Source: Metarhizobium sp017305935 (GTDB taxonomy: Bacteria > Pseudomonadota > Alphaproteobacteria > Rhizobiales > Rhizobiaceae). Taken from it: DNA of 64,000 nucleotides. The first letter of the stretch is position 1; each line of letters starts with the position of its first letter. Positions 52,171 to 60,755 of the stretch are shown one piece after another. The notes beneath the pieces were generated by a model. It saw only the letters and a program-made list of their open reading frames with translations. It had not been told where the DNA came from and did not search any database. Location: NCBI RefSeq assembly GCF_029601685.1, contig NZ_JARRIR010000010.1, positions 1 to 64,000 of the forward strand, in the 5' to 3' direction. The translations under genes were made by a program, and so were the position numbers.

Positions 52171-52554
52171 TCATTCGCCTTTGTCGACCTCGGCGAACAC
52201 CTCTCTCGCCAGCCGAAACGCCTCGACGCCGGCGGGGATGCCGGCATAGATGGCAAGCTGCATCAGCGTGTCCTTGATCTCCTCGCGGGTGCAGCCATTT
52301 GTCAAAGCGCCCTTGAGATGCAGCTTGAACTCTTGGCTGCGGTTGAGCGTGCCGAGCATGACGAGATTGAGCAGGCTCTTGTCGCGCCGCGACAGGGCGC
52401 TGCGCCCCCAGCCCGCGCCCCAGCAATATTCGGTGACGAGGTTCTGGAAATCGCGGTTGAAGTCGTCGGCGGCATTGAGGGATTTTTCGACATAGGCGGC
52501 GCCGAGCACCGCCTTGCGGATTTCCAATCCGCGCTCGAACATTTCCTTGGACAT
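52171..52554 (-). CDS. Carboxymuconolactone decarboxylase-family protein
   Basis: A 127-residue CMD-fold protein: MFERGLEIRKAVLGAAYVEK, FQNLVTEYCWGAGWGRSALS, RRDKSLLNLVMLGTLNRSQE and LKGALTNGCTREEIKDTLMQ then LAIYAGIPAGVEAFRLAREV. It resembles PcaC-type 4-carboxymuconolactone decarboxylases more than AhpD, because the CxxC redox pair is missing. Such proteins act late in aromatic ring degradation. Start ATG 52554 follows GAGG; the longer frame from 52683 overlaps the next gene and is not homologous. It lies 50 bases downstream of the second oxygenase gene. Confidence 0.82.
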   Translation of the reverse strand: MSKEMFERGLEIRKAVLGAAYVEKSLNAADDFNRDFQNLVTEYCWGAGWGRSALSRRDKSLLNLVMLGTLNRSQEFKLHLKGALTNGCTREEIKDTLMQLAIYAGIPAGVEAFRLAREVFAEVDKGE

Positions 52555-52603
52555 GGGATCGATACCTCGTTGGTCGGTGGACGGTGGGGGAAGGGCGCAA
52601 GCC

Positions 52604-53830
52604 TCACGCCGGAAAGGAGAAATTCCGGTTGCGGGTGAGGAGCGCCTGGGCAATGCCGGCGGCACGGAATTCGAACTGGTCATGGCCGCGGCTGATGGTC
52701 ATCAGGATGTCGCGCATGTAGCGCGACAGGCGTCCATCCTGCTTGAGCGCGGCGGAGCTTGCGGTGCGGACCAGGATCTCGACGGCCTCATAGGCCAGCC
52801 GCTCGGCCGTATGATAGGTGCCGTCCATGCGCATCGCCTTCTCGACGGTGAAGGGCTCGATGCCCGGGGCGCAGAGCGCTGCGTTTTCCAGATAGAGCGC
52901 GCCGCCGGCAAGCGTGATGGCGCGGGCGCTGTCGGCCAGCGCCACCGCCATGCCGAGGGAGCGCTGGTAATCCGGGTTGTAGGCCCGGAGCGTTTGGCGG
53001 CCGGGTGTGTTGCGGGTGGCGACCAGCTCCTCGTATTCGTCGATGGCGGCATAGGCGAGGCCGGTGGACATGGCCGAAAGACCGCCTTCCGCAAAGGCTG
53101 CGAACAGGCCGGAATAGAGGGGATTGCGATGCACACCATAACCCAGTGTCGGCCCGGTCAGGCCGAGATCGGCATCGAAGGAGAAGGTCATGTGCTCCGG
53201 CACGAAGACATTCTCGACAGTCACGCCATGCGAGCCGCTGCCCTTCATGCCCAGGAGGTCGCCCCAGTTGTCGAGGCGGGTGAAGCTGCCGTCGGGAATG
53301 ACGACGGTCAGCATCGGCGTGCCCGTCGTGTCCGCATCCTTCGGCAGCGGAATATTGCCCATGAAATGGCTGGCATAAGGAACGCCGGAGCAATAATACC
53401 AGGTACCGCTGACGCGGTAGCCGCCATCGACCTTTTCAGCCTGCGTCTTCGCCGCCGCGAAGGACCAGGGCGCCTGAAAATTCCTGCGGAAGCCAAAGAT
53501 TTCCGCCTGCGCCCGTTCGTCGAAATAGGAGGCGATCTGCGCCGAATGGCCGGTGCCGAGCGCGAACCACCAGCCGGTTTCCGGGCAGCCGCGGGCGATC
53601 TCGATGACGACGCGGTAGAAATCGTCGAGATTGAGCTCGTAGCCGCCATAACGCTTCGGCGTCAGGATGTTGAACAGCTCCGCCGCGACGATGGCGTCGT
53701 AGACGCGCCGCGTCGGAAAGCCGTTGGCCTCCGTCGCCGCCTGCTCCTCGCGCAGCAGCGGTTTTAGCGCGGCCGCCCGGGCGACGAGTTCCCGGACGGT
53801 TTCGGGATGGTCTTGCAGCATGGCATTCAT
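52604..53830 (-). CDS. Acyl-CoA-dehydrogenase-fold flavin monooxygenase, oxygenase subunit 2
   Basis: A 408-residue protein of the same group D fold as the 49.5-kb gene but clearly divergent. ELFNILTPKRYGGYELNLDD then FYRVVIEIARGCPETGWWFA is the N-terminal domain; GGYRVSGTWYYCSGVPYASH the beta domain; LGMKGSGSHGVTVENVFVPE the hinge; ILMTISRGHDQFEFRAAGIA the C-terminal end. The first residues may start at ATG 53821. The partner reductase is probably the one at 50.7 kb, as no other is linked. It lies between the VOC dioxygenase gene (25 bases upstream) and the CMD gene, an order resembling aromatic or steroid-ring catabolic operons. Confidence 0.8.
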   Translation of the reverse strand: MNAMLQDHPETVRELVARAAALKPLLREEQAATEANGFPTRRVYDAIVAAELFNILTPKRYGGYELNLDDFYRVVIEIARGCPETGWWFALGTGHSAQIASYFDERAQAEIFGFRRNFQAPWSFAAAKTQAEKVDGGYRVSGTWYYCSGVPYASHFMGNIPLPKDADTTGTPMLTVVIPDGSFTRLDNWGDLLGMKGSGSHGVTVENVFVPEHMTFSFDADLGLTGPTLGYGVHRNPLYSGLFAAFAEGGLSAMSTGLAYAAIDEYEELVATRNTPGRQTLRAYNPDYQRSLGMAVALADSARAITLAGGALYLENAALCAPGIEPFTVEKAMRMDGTYHTAERLAYEAVEILVRTASSAALKQDGRLSRYMRDILMTISRGHDQFEFRAAGIAQALLTRNRNFSFPA

Positions 53831-53855
53831 GTCCTTGGCTTCCTCGGTTGGGGGC

Positions 53856-54446
53856 TCAGGCCGTGCGCACGCCCGATGTCAGCCTGGCGCGGGCCTTGCG
53901 GCTGTCTTCCTCGCGATTGGCGACATAGGCGTCGAAATCGAAATCGAGCAGGTCGATTTCCTCGATGGGATCGTAGAGGCGCGGCGTTCCGTCCCAGCCG
54001 ATCTTGTCGATGCCCCAGTAGAATTCGAGCAGGTTGCCGTCGGGATCGCGGGCATAGAAGCGGGGCTGGTTGCCCGGGCCGCCCTTGCGGCAATTGACGA
54101 TCTCGACGCCGTCGTCGCGCATGCTGACATAGAGCGCCTTGAGGTCTTCGGGCGAGCCCAGCTCGAAGGCGATGTGGTGCAGACCAAAGCCGAAACGCGG
54201 CGCGGCCGGCGCGTCGTCACCCAGGATATCCTTGCGCATCCGGAAGATCGACAGTTCGTGATGCGTTACGTCGCAGCGCACGAAGGCGCCGGCCGCCACC
54301 GCAACGCCATGCCCGATCTTCTCCTCGGGATATTCGAACTTTTCGGTGAGCCGCATCCCGAGATAACGCTCATAGAACGCCACCGAGCGGTCGATATCGC
54401 GAACTGTCAGTCCGATATGGCCGAGCTTCGTCACGCGCACTTGCAT
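53856..54446 (-). CDS. VOC-superfamily extradiol-type dioxygenase
   Basis: A 196-residue glyoxalase/bleomycin-resistance/dioxygenase-fold protein with two beta-alpha-beta-beta-beta modules. A 2-His-1-carboxylate metal set is visible: His10 in KLGHIGLTV, His91 in GLHHIAFEL and Glu141 in GNLLEFYWGID. This is the iron- or manganese-binding triad of small type I extradiol dioxygenases (about 190-200 residues when single-domain). A ring-cleavage role suits the neighbouring monooxygenases. Start ATG 54446 follows TTGGAGGCAAC; upstream frame to 54521 is promoter. It is the first gene of the minus-strand operon ending at 51727. It could instead be a glyoxalase-like isomerase. Confidence 0.78.
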   Translation of the reverse strand: MQVRVTKLGHIGLTVRDIDRSVAFYERYLGMRLTEKFEYPEEKIGHGVAVAAGAFVRCDVTHHELSIFRMRKDILGDDAPAAPRFGFGLHHIAFELGSPEDLKALYVSMRDDGVEIVNCRKGGPGNQPRFYARDPDGNLLEFYWGIDKIGWDGTPRLYDPIEEIDLLDFDFDAYVANREEDSRKARARLTSGVRTA

Positions 54447-54459
54447 GTTGCCTCCAATG

Positions 54460-54495
54460 GTTCGTTTATCGAACAGATAAATTCTAATAACGAAC
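54460..54495. promoter_or_regulatory. GTTCG/CGAAC palindrome with a third half-site
   Basis: GTTCG-TTTAT-CGAAC (54460-54474) is a perfect interrupted palindrome, and a third half-site (AATAACGAAC, ending 54495) lies 21 bases, two helical turns, from TTTATCGAAC. All fall 14-49 bases before the dioxygenase start in an AT-rich promoter stretch. The LuxR-type regulator encoded just upstream, or the IclR protein at 57 kb, could bind here. Confidence 0.45.
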
Positions 54496-54558
54496 ATATA
54501 GAGAGGGCGAATTATTGGCAAGCGGCCTGCCTACCTCTCGAAGGGGACAGACGGCATG

Positions 54559-54585
54559 AAAAAAGCCCGCCGGGGAGGGCGGGCC
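54559..54585 (-). terminator. Intrinsic terminator of the LuxR-type regulator gene
   Basis: On the minus strand, GCCCGCC (from 54584) pairs with GGCGGGC (to 54565) over a six-base loop and is followed by TTTTTT (54564-54559). It lies 27 bases after the regulator stop, isolating it from the dioxygenase operon. Confidence 0.85.
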
Positions 54586-54611
54586 GTGTCGATTGCTTGG
54601 GAAGGCGGCGG

Positions 54612-55442
54612 TCAGTTGTAGCGCAAGGCCCTGAGATTGGTTTCGACCACCGAGAAATAGCGGGCGAACAGTTCGTTCTGGCTGCAGACCCGGAGCTTGG
54701 CATAGGCGCGCTTGCGATGGGTCGCGACCGTGTTCACCGAAATGCCGAGGTTCATGCTGATGCCGAGCACGGTATAGCCGAGCACGATGCTGGCGCAGAT
54801 TTCCGCCTCGCGGGCGGTGATCAGGCCGCTATCGGCCATGATTGCCGAACGCACCCGTTCGAGCAGCGCCTTCTGGCTGACCGGCTTCGGCTCAGCCTGC
54901 ACCGGGCCGGTGAGAAGCGAGATTTCGGCATGCTTGTGCAACACTTGCATGATGGTGCGGCCGCAATATTTCAGCAGTTCGGCGGAGCGGTCGGAAAAAT
55001 GCGGCCGTCCGTTTTCCCGGTAGAAACCGGCATAGATGCGATCGCCGTTGATGACGGTCGTCAGGGCAAGCTCATGCTTGATGTTCGGTTTGTCGTAGAA
55101 TTCGCGCCGATATCCCTCGTCGGCAAGCTCGGTCGGCGACAGAAGGAAGGTGGAGCAGCCCGCATGCGGCGCGCTCTGGAACGTGCCCCAGACCGGATCC
55201 TGCACATAGGCCTCGCGGATGTAGATATCGGCCAGCGAACGCACGCGCGCGGCGGTCTTTTCGCAATTGGCCTCCGCGACCAGCGTTCGCGGATTGTCGT
55301 TGGCGCACATGAAGACGGTGCAATGGTCGATGCCGATCAGCTCGTTGGCAATGCGATAGAAACCGGCCCCGAAGTCGCGCGAGCCGATCAGCGACACCAT
55401 CTCGCCGACGGGCTCGATTGCATCAAGCAATTCCATGGTCAT
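54612..55442 (-). CDS. LuxR-family transcriptional regulator
   Basis: A 276-residue regulator. The C-terminal HTH is SGLITAREAEICASIVLGYT then VLGISMNLGISVNTVATHRK and RAYAKLRVCSQNELFARY, the NarL/FixJ-LuxR signature. The N-terminal ~190 residues resemble a GAF-like or autoinducer-type sensor (GIDHCTVFMCANDNPRTLVA, HELALTTVINGDRIYAGFYR). There is no receiver domain. It has its own terminator and is transcribed toward the dioxygenase operon, which it may activate. Effector unknown. It is 95 bases downstream of the aminotransferase gene. Confidence 0.85.
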   Translation of the reverse strand: MTMELLDAIEPVGEMVSLIGSRDFGAGFYRIANELIGIDHCTVFMCANDNPRTLVAEANCEKTAARVRSLADIYIREAYVQDPVWGTFQSAPHAGCSTFLLSPTELADEGYRREFYDKPNIKHELALTTVINGDRIYAGFYRENGRPHFSDRSAELLKYCGRTIMQVLHKHAEISLLTGPVQAEPKPVSQKALLERVRSAIMADSGLITAREAEICASIVLGYTVLGISMNLGISVNTVATHRKRAYAKLRVCSQNELFARYFSVVETNLRALRYN

Positions 55443-55537
55443 TCTCCTCAGTCGGTTTCGTTCCCATGATTTCTTTGCGAAATTCTTGATTGGGTATGAA
55501 AGCGGGCGGCCGTCGGGGCGGCCGCGCGCGGTGCCGG

Positions 55538-56908
55538 TCAGCGCCTGTTCAGCGCATGGGTGGCGGCGGCAAGACCGAGATCGAGCGCCGAGAGAATACG
55601 GTTAACATGTGTATCGTCGATCGCCAAGCAGGGGGAGATGATGACATTGTTGCCGGAGGTGCGGATCATCACGCCGGCCTCGTAGGCTGCGTCGTACAGG
55701 GCTTGGACCACGGCCTTGTCGGCGGGCGTCTTGGCCGTGCGGTCACTGACGAGTTCCAGCGCCGCCATCAGGCCCTTGCCGCGGGCATCGCCCACCACTT
55801 CGTATTTGTCCTTGAGCGCTTCCAGCCCGGTGAGCAGCTGCACGCCGAGCCGGGCGGCATTCGCGGCGATATCCTGGCGTTTGACCTCGGCGATGGTCGC
55901 CAGCGCCGCTGCCGCGCCGATGGGGTGGCCGGAATAGGTGTAGCCGTGGCTGATCGTGCCGGCCGCCCCCTTGGCGCCCTCGATGACACCGGCGATCTTT
56001 TCGCTGATCATCGCCGCGCCGAGCGGGAAATAGCCGTTGCTGATGCCCTTGGCCGTCGACATCATGTCCGGCCGGATGCCCCACAGGCGCGAGCCGCTTT
56101 CGGCGCCGGCGCGGCCGAAGCCGGTGATCACCTCGTCGGCGATCAGCAGGATGCCGTGGCGGTCGCAGACGGCGCGCATCAGCGGGAAGAAGGTCTCGTG
56201 CGGCACGATGACGCCGCCCGATCCCAGCACCGGCTCCATGATCAGCGCCGCAATCGTATCGGCGCCCTGGAAGGCGATCTCCTCTTCGAAAAGAGCGGCG
56301 ATCTTGCGGGCGATGACGGCGCCGTCATCGGTGTCGAACGGGTTTCGATAGGTGAAGGGGGCGGGCAGGTGATGCACGCCGCCCAGCATCGGCTCGTAGT
56401 TGCGGCGGAAATTGGGATTGCCGTTGACCGAGGCGCCGCCGAAATGCGTGCCGTGATAACCCTTCTTCAGCGAGAAGAATTTGGTGCGCTCCGGTTGGCC
56501 GTTGGCGCGGTGATACTGGCGGGCGAGCCGCAGGCAGGTCTCGACGGAATCCGAGCCGCCCGAGGTCAGGAAGGCGCGCGCCATGCCCTCCGGCTTGAAG
56601 AAGTCGCAGAGTTCGTAGGAGAGTTCGATCAGCGGCGAATTGGTGGTGCCGCGGAAGGCATTGTAATAGGGCAGTTTCTTGAGCTGGGCGATGATCGCGT
56701 CTTTGATCGGCTCGCAGGAATAGCCGAGATTGACGTTCCAGAGACCGCCGACGCCGTCCAGCAGGCGGTGGCCGTGGATGTCGACGATCTCCACGCCTTC
56801 GCCCTGCTCGATGATATGCGGCGGGTTTTCGCGCATCTCTCCGGGATGGGCCATCGGGTGCCACACATGCCTGGCATTGTTCTCGATCAGGAAATTGTTG
56901 TCGCGCAT
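55538..56908 (-). CDS. Class III aminotransferase of the catabolic cluster
   Basis: A 456-residue PLP enzyme. HVWHPMAHPGEMRENPP begins the protein; ARAFLTSGGSDSVETCLRLA is the phosphate loop, LKKGYHGTHFGGASVNGN the PLP-stacking region, LLIADEVITGFGRAGAESGS the Asp region, and MMSTAKGISNGYFPLGAAM has Schiff-base Lys287. It resembles beta-alanine:pyruvate or putrescine-type omega-aminotransferases and would turn a terminal amine into an aldehyde, which the ALDH at 58 kb could oxidise. It is distinct from doeD (18 kb). The IclR gene is 32 bases upstream on the same strand, so the two probably share a transcript. Confidence 0.87.
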   Translation of the reverse strand: MRDNNFLIENNARHVWHPMAHPGEMRENPPHIIEQGEGVEIVDIHGHRLLDGVGGLWNVNLGYSCEPIKDAIIAQLKKLPYYNAFRGTTNSPLIELSYELCDFFKPEGMARAFLTSGGSDSVETCLRLARQYHRANGQPERTKFFSLKKGYHGTHFGGASVNGNPNFRRNYEPMLGGVHHLPAPFTYRNPFDTDDGAVIARKIAALFEEEIAFQGADTIAALIMEPVLGSGGVIVPHETFFPLMRAVCDRHGILLIADEVITGFGRAGAESGSRLWGIRPDMMSTAKGISNGYFPLGAAMISEKIAGVIEGAKGAAGTISHGYTYSGHPIGAAAALATIAEVKRQDIAANAARLGVQLLTGLEALKDKYEVVGDARGKGLMAALELVSDRTAKTPADKAVVQALYDAAYEAGVMIRTSGNNVIISPCLAIDDTHVNRILSALDLGLAAATHALNRR

Positions 56909-56940
56909 CGTCTTGCCTCGTCTGTTGACGTGTCGGTCGG

Positions 56941-57735
56941 TTACCGGCCCTTGATGCGGCCGGCGGCGGAGCTTTTCAGGAAATCGTCGGGGATGCGGCC
57001 GCCGAGCGCGGCCGTCGCCTGCAAGGCGGCCTCGACCAGCGCATCGACCGTCACCGCAAGGCTCGCCTCGTCCATGCGCGCGGCGGGCGTCGCGGCGGCA
57101 AGCGCGCCGGCGGCAAAGCCGTCCGGGCCGAAGATCGGCACGCCGATGCCGATGACGTCGGCATCGAAGCTGCGGTCGGCAATGCTGTAGCCCTCGGCGC
57201 GAAAGCCGGCGACCAGCGCCGCCAGCGCCGCCGGATCGGTCGTCGTGAACGGCGTATAGGCGGGCAGGGTGCCCTCAAGGCCATGTTCGACGAAATCGCG
57301 ACTGCCATAGGCAAGGCAGGCGAGGCCCGTCGCCGTTGCATGGGGCGAAATCCGTGCGCCAAAACCGACATGCACGCGATTGCTGCGCGTGCCGTCGCGC
57401 ACTGCGACGGTGGCGATCTGGTGGCCGGCGATCAGCGAGGCATGGCAGGTTTCTGTCGTCCTGACCGCGAGCGCATCGACCAGCGCCTGCAGCGCCGGGG
57501 TGATCGGCGAGATGAATTCGCGGGTGCGGGCAAGCCGCAGCACCGTGGCGCCCAGCGTATATTTCTTCGAGCCCGGCGGGCGCGTCACATAGCCGTGTTC
57601 GTCGAGTACTTTCAGCATCCGGTGGCAGGTTGCCCGGTCGATCCCGGTCAGGGTGGCGATCTCGGTCAGCGCCAGCACGGACGTGTCCTCGGTGAACAGG
57701 TCGAGAATTCTCAGGGCTTTGCTGACGGTGCGCAT
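56941..57735 (-). CDS. IclR-family regulator
   Basis: A 264-residue IclR protein. The winged helix is SKALRILDLFTEDTSVLALT then EIATLTGIDRATCHRMLKVL and DEHGYVTRPPGSKKYTLGA; the GAF-like effector domain follows (TTETCHASLIAGHQIATVAV, VGFGARISPHATATGLACLA, YSIADRSFDADVIGIGVPIF). Start ATG 57735 has CGGAG upstream; an in-frame ATG at 57792 has no ribosome site. It is divergent to the ALDH gene across 214 bases that include a perfect TGTCA-ATA-TGACA palindrome. It likely senses the cluster's substrate or an aldehyde/acid intermediate. Confidence 0.87.
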   Translation of the reverse strand: MRTVSKALRILDLFTEDTSVLALTEIATLTGIDRATCHRMLKVLDEHGYVTRPPGSKKYTLGATVLRLARTREFISPITPALQALVDALAVRTTETCHASLIAGHQIATVAVRDGTRSNRVHVGFGARISPHATATGLACLAYGSRDFVEHGLEGTLPAYTPFTTTDPAALAALVAGFRAEGYSIADRSFDADVIGIGVPIFGPDGFAAGALAAATPAARMDEASLAVTVDALVEAALQATAALGGRIPDDFLKSSAAGRIKGR

Positions 57736-57786
57736 CGGATCTCCGCTCGGGGTCGATGGCCGAAACGATACCCTATGGCTAGATCG

Positions 57787-57799
57787 TGTCAATATGACA
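57787..57799. promoter_or_regulatory. TGTCA-ATA-TGACA palindrome: likely IclR operator
   Basis: A perfect 5-3-5 palindrome 52 bases before the IclR start and in the AT-rich part of the IclR/ALDH divergent region (57780-57830). AATAGTGAAATTATT, a looser inverted repeat, follows. IclR proteins typically bind short palindromes of this size between themselves and their target genes. Confidence 0.5.
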
Positions 57800-57949
57800 A
57801 ATTAAATTGATAATAGTGAAATTATTGGGTGCCATCGCCGTCACCCTTCACGGGTCTTTGAACGCGACGAAGGGCGGGCCATGGTCGTCTAAATTGCAGG
57901 AAATGCGCCGGCTTCGCGGAAGCGTAAGGCGGCGCGAGAGGAGACGTTC

Positions 57950-59437
57950 ATGAACCAGCAAAGTGCCATCGACGGGTTGCGCCGGGCCGAAATTCCCTCG
58001 CAGGCTCTGTTCATCAATGGGCGATGGCAGCAGGGCGAAACGGGAGAGACCATCGAAGCCATTTCGCCTGTTGATGGCAAGGTTCTGACGACTCTTGCAC
58101 GCGCTTCGCGCGGTGACGTCGACCGGGCGGTGCGCGCCGGCCGCGCCGCTTTCGAGGCGGGGCACTGGTCGCGGATGCCGCCGGCCGGCCGCAAGAAAGT
58201 GCTGCTGCGGATCGCCGAGATCATCGAGGCGCGGGCGCTGGAACTGGCCGTGCTCGGCGTGCGCGACAACGGCACGGAAATCGGCATGGCGCTGCGCGCC
58301 GAGCCCGGCAGCGCTGCCGCGACCTTTCGTTATTATGCCGAGGCTATCGACAAGATCTATGGCGAGATCGCCCCGACGGCCGATACCGTCCTTGGCTTGG
58401 TTCACAGGGAGGCGGTCGGCGTCGTCGGCGCCATCGTGCCGTGGAACATGCCGCTGATGATCGGTGCCTGGAAGCTGGCGCCGGCGCTGGCGATGGGCAA
58501 TTCCGTGGTGCTGAAGCCGGCGGAGGCGGCCTCGCTGACGCTGCTCCAGCTTGCCGAAATCTGTGCCGAGGCCGGCCTTCCCGATGGCGTTCTCAACGTT
58601 GTCACCGGTTCCGGCTCGGTGGTCGGTGAGGCCATCGCCACTCATATGGATGTCGATGTGCTGGTGTTCACCGGCTCGAACGCCGTGGGCCGCCGGTTGC
58701 TGGAATATTCAGCGCGCTCCAATCTCAAGCGCGTCTATCTCGAACTCGGTGGCAAGTCGCCCAATGTCGTCTTCGCCGATGCGCCCGATCTCGCCAGGGC
58801 CGCGACTGTTTCGGCCAATGGCATCTTCCGCAATTCCGGCCAGGTCTGCGTTGCCGGTTCCCGCCTGCTGGTGGAGCGCAGCGTACATGACGAGATGGTC
58901 GAGCGCATTGCCGGCGTGGCGTCGGCGATGACGGTCGGTGATCCCCTGCGGCTGGACAGCGATATCGGCGCGATCAGCAGCGCCGGCCAGCTTGCCGGCA
59001 ATCTCGGTTATGTCGAGCGCGCCGAGAGCGAGGGCGGCCGGAGGGTCGTCGGCGGCGAGCGCATTCTTGCAGAGACGGGCGGTTTCTACATGCGGCCGGC
59101 GGTTTTCGACGGCGTGACGCAGGAGATGACGCTGGCGCGCGAGGAAGTGTTCGGGCCGCTGCTGGCGGTCATTCCCTTCGACAGCGAGGAGGAGGCGGTG
59201 CGCATCGCCAATGCCACCGAATATGGCCTCGCCTCGGCGGTGTGGACCGCAAACCTGTCGCGGGCGCACCGCATGGTGCGCGCCATCCGCGCCGGCATCG
59301 TCCATGTCAACACCTATGGCGGCTCGGATCTCACCGTGCCGCTCGGCGGCCACAAGCAATCCGGCAACGGCCACGACAAGTCCCTGCATGCCCTTGAAAA
59401 ATATACCGCCCTGAAGACGGCCTGGTTCCAGCTTTGA
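57950..59437 (+). CDS. Aldehyde dehydrogenase of the catabolic cluster
   Basis: A 495-residue ALDH. GAIVPWNMPLMIGAWKLAPA and NSVVLKPAEAASLTLLQLAE form the NAD site, VFTGSNAVGRRLLEYSARSN the GxxxxG turn, LELGGKSPNVVF carries Glu265, and FRNSGQVCVAGSRLLVERS the nucleophile Cys300. LAREEVFGPLLAVIPFDSEE and HVNTYGGSDLTVPLGGHKQS complete the enzyme. It is closest in pattern to gamma-glutamyl-gamma-aminobutyraldehyde (PuuC)-type enzymes, which pair with omega-aminotransferases. ATG 57950 follows AGAGGAGAC. Together with the aminotransferase at 55.5 kb, it would convert an amine to a carboxylate. Confidence 0.88.
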   Translation: MNQQSAIDGLRRAEIPSQALFINGRWQQGETGETIEAISPVDGKVLTTLARASRGDVDRAVRAGRAAFEAGHWSRMPPAGRKKVLLRIAEIIEARALELAVLGVRDNGTEIGMALRAEPGSAAATFRYYAEAIDKIYGEIAPTADTVLGLVHREAVGVVGAIVPWNMPLMIGAWKLAPALAMGNSVVLKPAEAASLTLLQLAEICAEAGLPDGVLNVVTGSGSVVGEAIATHMDVDVLVFTGSNAVGRRLLEYSARSNLKRVYLELGGKSPNVVFADAPDLARAATVSANGIFRNSGQVCVAGSRLLVERSVHDEMVERIAGVASAMTVGDPLRLDSDIGAISSAGQLAGNLGYVERAESEGGRRVVGGERILAETGGFYMRPAVFDGVTQEMTLAREEVFGPLLAVIPFDSEEEAVRIANATEYGLASAVWTANLSRAHRMVRAIRAGIVHVNTYGGSDLTVPLGGHKQSGNGHDKSLHALEKYTALKTAWFQL

Positions 59438-59477
59438 CGCGCCGGAGCGCCCCCATGAACAAACGACACGGTGAACC

Positions 59478-60755
59478 ATGAAGACCCACAAGACCATCCT
59501 CGTCGTCGGCACCTACGACACCAAGTCCGACGAGCTTCGCTTTATTCGCCACTGCATCGAAGAGCAGGGCGGGCATGTGCTCACCATGGATGTCGGCGTA
59601 CTTGGAGAGCCGGCCGTTCCGGTCGATATCGGCAAGCACGAGGTCGCCGCCGCTGCCGGCGTCACCATCGCCGGGGTGATCGCCGCCGGCGACGAATGCG
59701 AGGCCATGGCGCTGATGAGCCGCGGGGCGCAGGCGCTGGCGGCAAGGCTGTGCGCGGCCGGCCGCTTCGACGGCATGATTTCGCTGGGCGGCACGATGGG
59801 CACCGATCTCGCCCTCGACGTCGCCATGGCCCTGCCTTTGGGCGTGCCGAAATACATCGTCTCGACTGTCGCCTTTTCGCCGCTCATCCCGGCGGAACGC
59901 CTGCCGGCCGATATCCAGATGATCCTCTGGGCCGGCGGATTATACGGCATCAATTCCGTCTGCCGCTCGGCGCTCAGCCAGGCGGCCGGCGCGGTGATCG
60001 GCGCGGCGCGCAGCGCCAGCGGTTTTTTGCGCGACCGTCCGCTGATCGGCGTTTCCTCGCTCGGCAATGCCTGCCTGAAATACATGAAGCGCCTGAAGCC
60101 GGCGCTGGAAGCGCGCGGCTACGAGGTGGCCTTCTTCCACGCGCAGGGCATGGGCGGCCGGGCGCTGGAAAGCCTGGCCTGCGAAGGGCATCTGGCGGCG
60201 GTGCTCGATCTCTGCATGCAGGAGTTCAACAATGGCATCCACGGCTCCATCGTCAACAGCGGCCCGGAGCGCCTGTCGCGCGTCGGCCTTGCCGGCGTGC
60301 CGCAGATCGTGGCGCCGGGCGCCGCCGATCTCGTCGACCTGCCGACCTGGCAACCGATCCCGGAGCATTTCGGCGAGCGGCCGAACCATGTCCACAACAA
60401 GCTCATCACCTCGCTGACGCTGACGCCCGACGAGCGCCGCTTCACCGCGCGCGAAATGGCGGCGCGCCTGAACCGGGCGACCGGGCCGACCCATGTCATC
60501 CTGCCGCTCGCCGGCATCGAGGAGTGGGATCGCGAAGGCGAGGTCGGCCACGACCCGGAAAGCCTCGCCATCTTCTTCGACGAATTGCGGGCCAGCCTGA
60601 AAGCCCCGGTCGAGATCTCCGAAACGCCGTCGCATATCAACGATCCCGGCTTCGTCGATGCGGTGCTGGCCGTCTTCGACCGCTGGGTGACGGCCGGCCT
60701 GGTCGAGCCCGGCCGGCAGGCGGACGAGGATCGTCTGGCCGTCGCCGGCGGCTGA
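59478..60755 (+). CDS. Tm-1-like (UPF0261) ATP-binding protein
   Basis: A 425-residue protein of the Tm-1/UPF0261 family. KTILVVGTYDTKSDELRFIR then HCIEEQGGHVLTMDVGVLGE opens the first Rossmann-like domain. FDGMISLGGTMGTDLALDVA is the ATP-site glycine loop, and IGVSSLGNACLKYMKRLKPA with FFHAQGMGGRALESLACEGH are the second domain. TGPTHVILPLAGIEEWDREG ends the conserved region. The plant homologue Tm-1 inhibits a viral replicase, but the bacterial enzyme's reaction is not established; it usually sits beside a phosphoenolpyruvate-mutase-like TIM-barrel gene, which is absent here. It lies 40 bases after the ALDH, so it is probably cotranscribed. Confidence 0.85.
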   Translation: MKTHKTILVVGTYDTKSDELRFIRHCIEEQGGHVLTMDVGVLGEPAVPVDIGKHEVAAAAGVTIAGVIAAGDECEAMALMSRGAQALAARLCAAGRFDGMISLGGTMGTDLALDVAMALPLGVPKYIVSTVAFSPLIPAERLPADIQMILWAGGLYGINSVCRSALSQAAGAVIGAARSASGFLRDRPLIGVSSLGNACLKYMKRLKPALEARGYEVAFFHAQGMGGRALESLACEGHLAAVLDLCMQEFNNGIHGSIVNSGPERLSRVGLAGVPQIVAPGAADLVDLPTWQPIPEHFGERPNHVHNKLITSLTLTPDERRFTAREMAARLNRATGPTHVILPLAGIEEWDREGEVGHDPESLAIFFDELRASLKAPVEISETPSHINDPGFVDAVLAVFDRWVTAGLVEPGRQADEDRLAVAGG

